This document shows positions 5,602 through 5,724 of a stretch of 5,724 nucleotides of DNA, piece after piece. This DNA is from Nitrospirota bacterium (GTDB taxonomy: Bacteria > Nitrospirota > UBA9217), in assembly GCA_021788515.1 (NCBI GenBank), contig JAJYKN010000111.1, forward strand, positions 1 to 5,724, in the 5' to 3' direction. The notes beneath the pieces were generated by a model. That model saw only the letters and a list, made by a program, of their open reading frames with translations. It searched no databases and had not been told where the DNA came from. Every line of letters starts with the position of its first letter. Positions within the stretch are counted from its first letter, which is position 1. Both the position numbers and the translations under genes were made by a program.

Positions 5602-5724
5602 TGAAAATTTATGCAAGATTGCTGATGGAAAAAGCTCTGCTTGCCGCAATGGTGCAGGATAATTCCATGCAGCCGGGGGCTCCGAAGGCGTTGGTTTTGG
5701 CGCAGAGCGTTCTTCTTCCTCTTC
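5601..5724 (+). CDS. Possible start of a divergent hypothetical gene (cut by window edge)
   Basis: An ATG-initiated frame stays open for 41 codons to the window end. It begins MKIYARLLMEKALLAAMVQ and goes on with DNSMQPGAPKALVLAQSVL. It reads as an amphipathic, probably helical N-terminus and I do not recognise a family. In its favour, it diverges from glgC over a 154-base AT-richer spacer and its third codon positions are GC-biased like the neighbouring genes. Against it, there is no clear Shine-Dalgarno. A competing minus-strand frame, open from the edge to a TGA at 5598-5596, would encode a Pro/Glu-rich tail but has weaker codon bias. Only sequence beyond the edge can decide. Confidence 0.3.
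   Translation, partial: MKIYARLLMEKALLAAMVQDNSMQPGAPKALVLAQSVLLPL

Noticed and set aside
5655..5670. Sigma54-type promoter on the minus strand upstream of glgC (TGGAATTATCCTGCA)
   Set aside because: The GG to GC spacing is one base short of the -24/-12 rule and the TGGCAC core is poor. The sigma70-type pair at 5494-5522 is better placed.

Overview
The window looks like chromosomal DNA from a GC-rich Gram-negative bacterium. An outer-membrane-barrel-like protein and a multi-PAS sensor with a CxxC...CxxC tail together suggest a Desulfobacterota (Geobacter-like) or Nitrospirota-type organism. That placement is inferred from gene style only. Nothing in it looks like phage, plasmid, CRISPR, tRNA or rRNA.

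Layout: (1) The left edge (1-873, + strand) is the C-terminal ~40% of the glycogen branching enzyme GlgB. (2) Positions 874-1359 have no convincing intact gene. They hold a weak hairpin just after glgB, a good-looking orphan sigma70-type promoter (1027-1055), a 46-codon ORF that looks like the N-terminal stub of a membrane sensor protein (1212-1352), and an 11-bp imperfect hairpin (1308-1341). (3) Three genes then run on the minus strand, in transcription order: glgC (5446-4214, ADP-glucose pyrophosphorylase), a four-PAS membrane sensor (about 4172/4203-1969), and a small exported outer-membrane-barrel candidate (1872-1360). glgC has a strong Shine-Dalgarno and a sigma70-type promoter about 50 bp upstream. 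The sensor follows it after only 10-62 bp, depending on the start, so the two are probably co-transcribed. (4) The right edge (5447-5724) is the glgC upstream region, with a 15-bp palindrome and the possible start of a divergent + strand gene.

Function: GlgC makes ADP-glucose, the committed precursor of glycogen, and GlgB adds the alpha-1,6 branches, so both edges serve glycogen storage. glgB and glgC are on opposite strands and cannot share a transcript here.

Most notable: the PAS sensor appears damaged by an out-of-frame junction near 4042-4049. The first transmembrane segment with a good start signal is in one frame. The tail of a Cache-like periplasmic sensor domain, the second transmembrane helix, four PAS domains and the cysteine tail are in another. 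The protein also lacks any kinase, GGDEF, EAL or HD output and ends instead in a small possible metal-binding module that I cannot assign to a named output domain.
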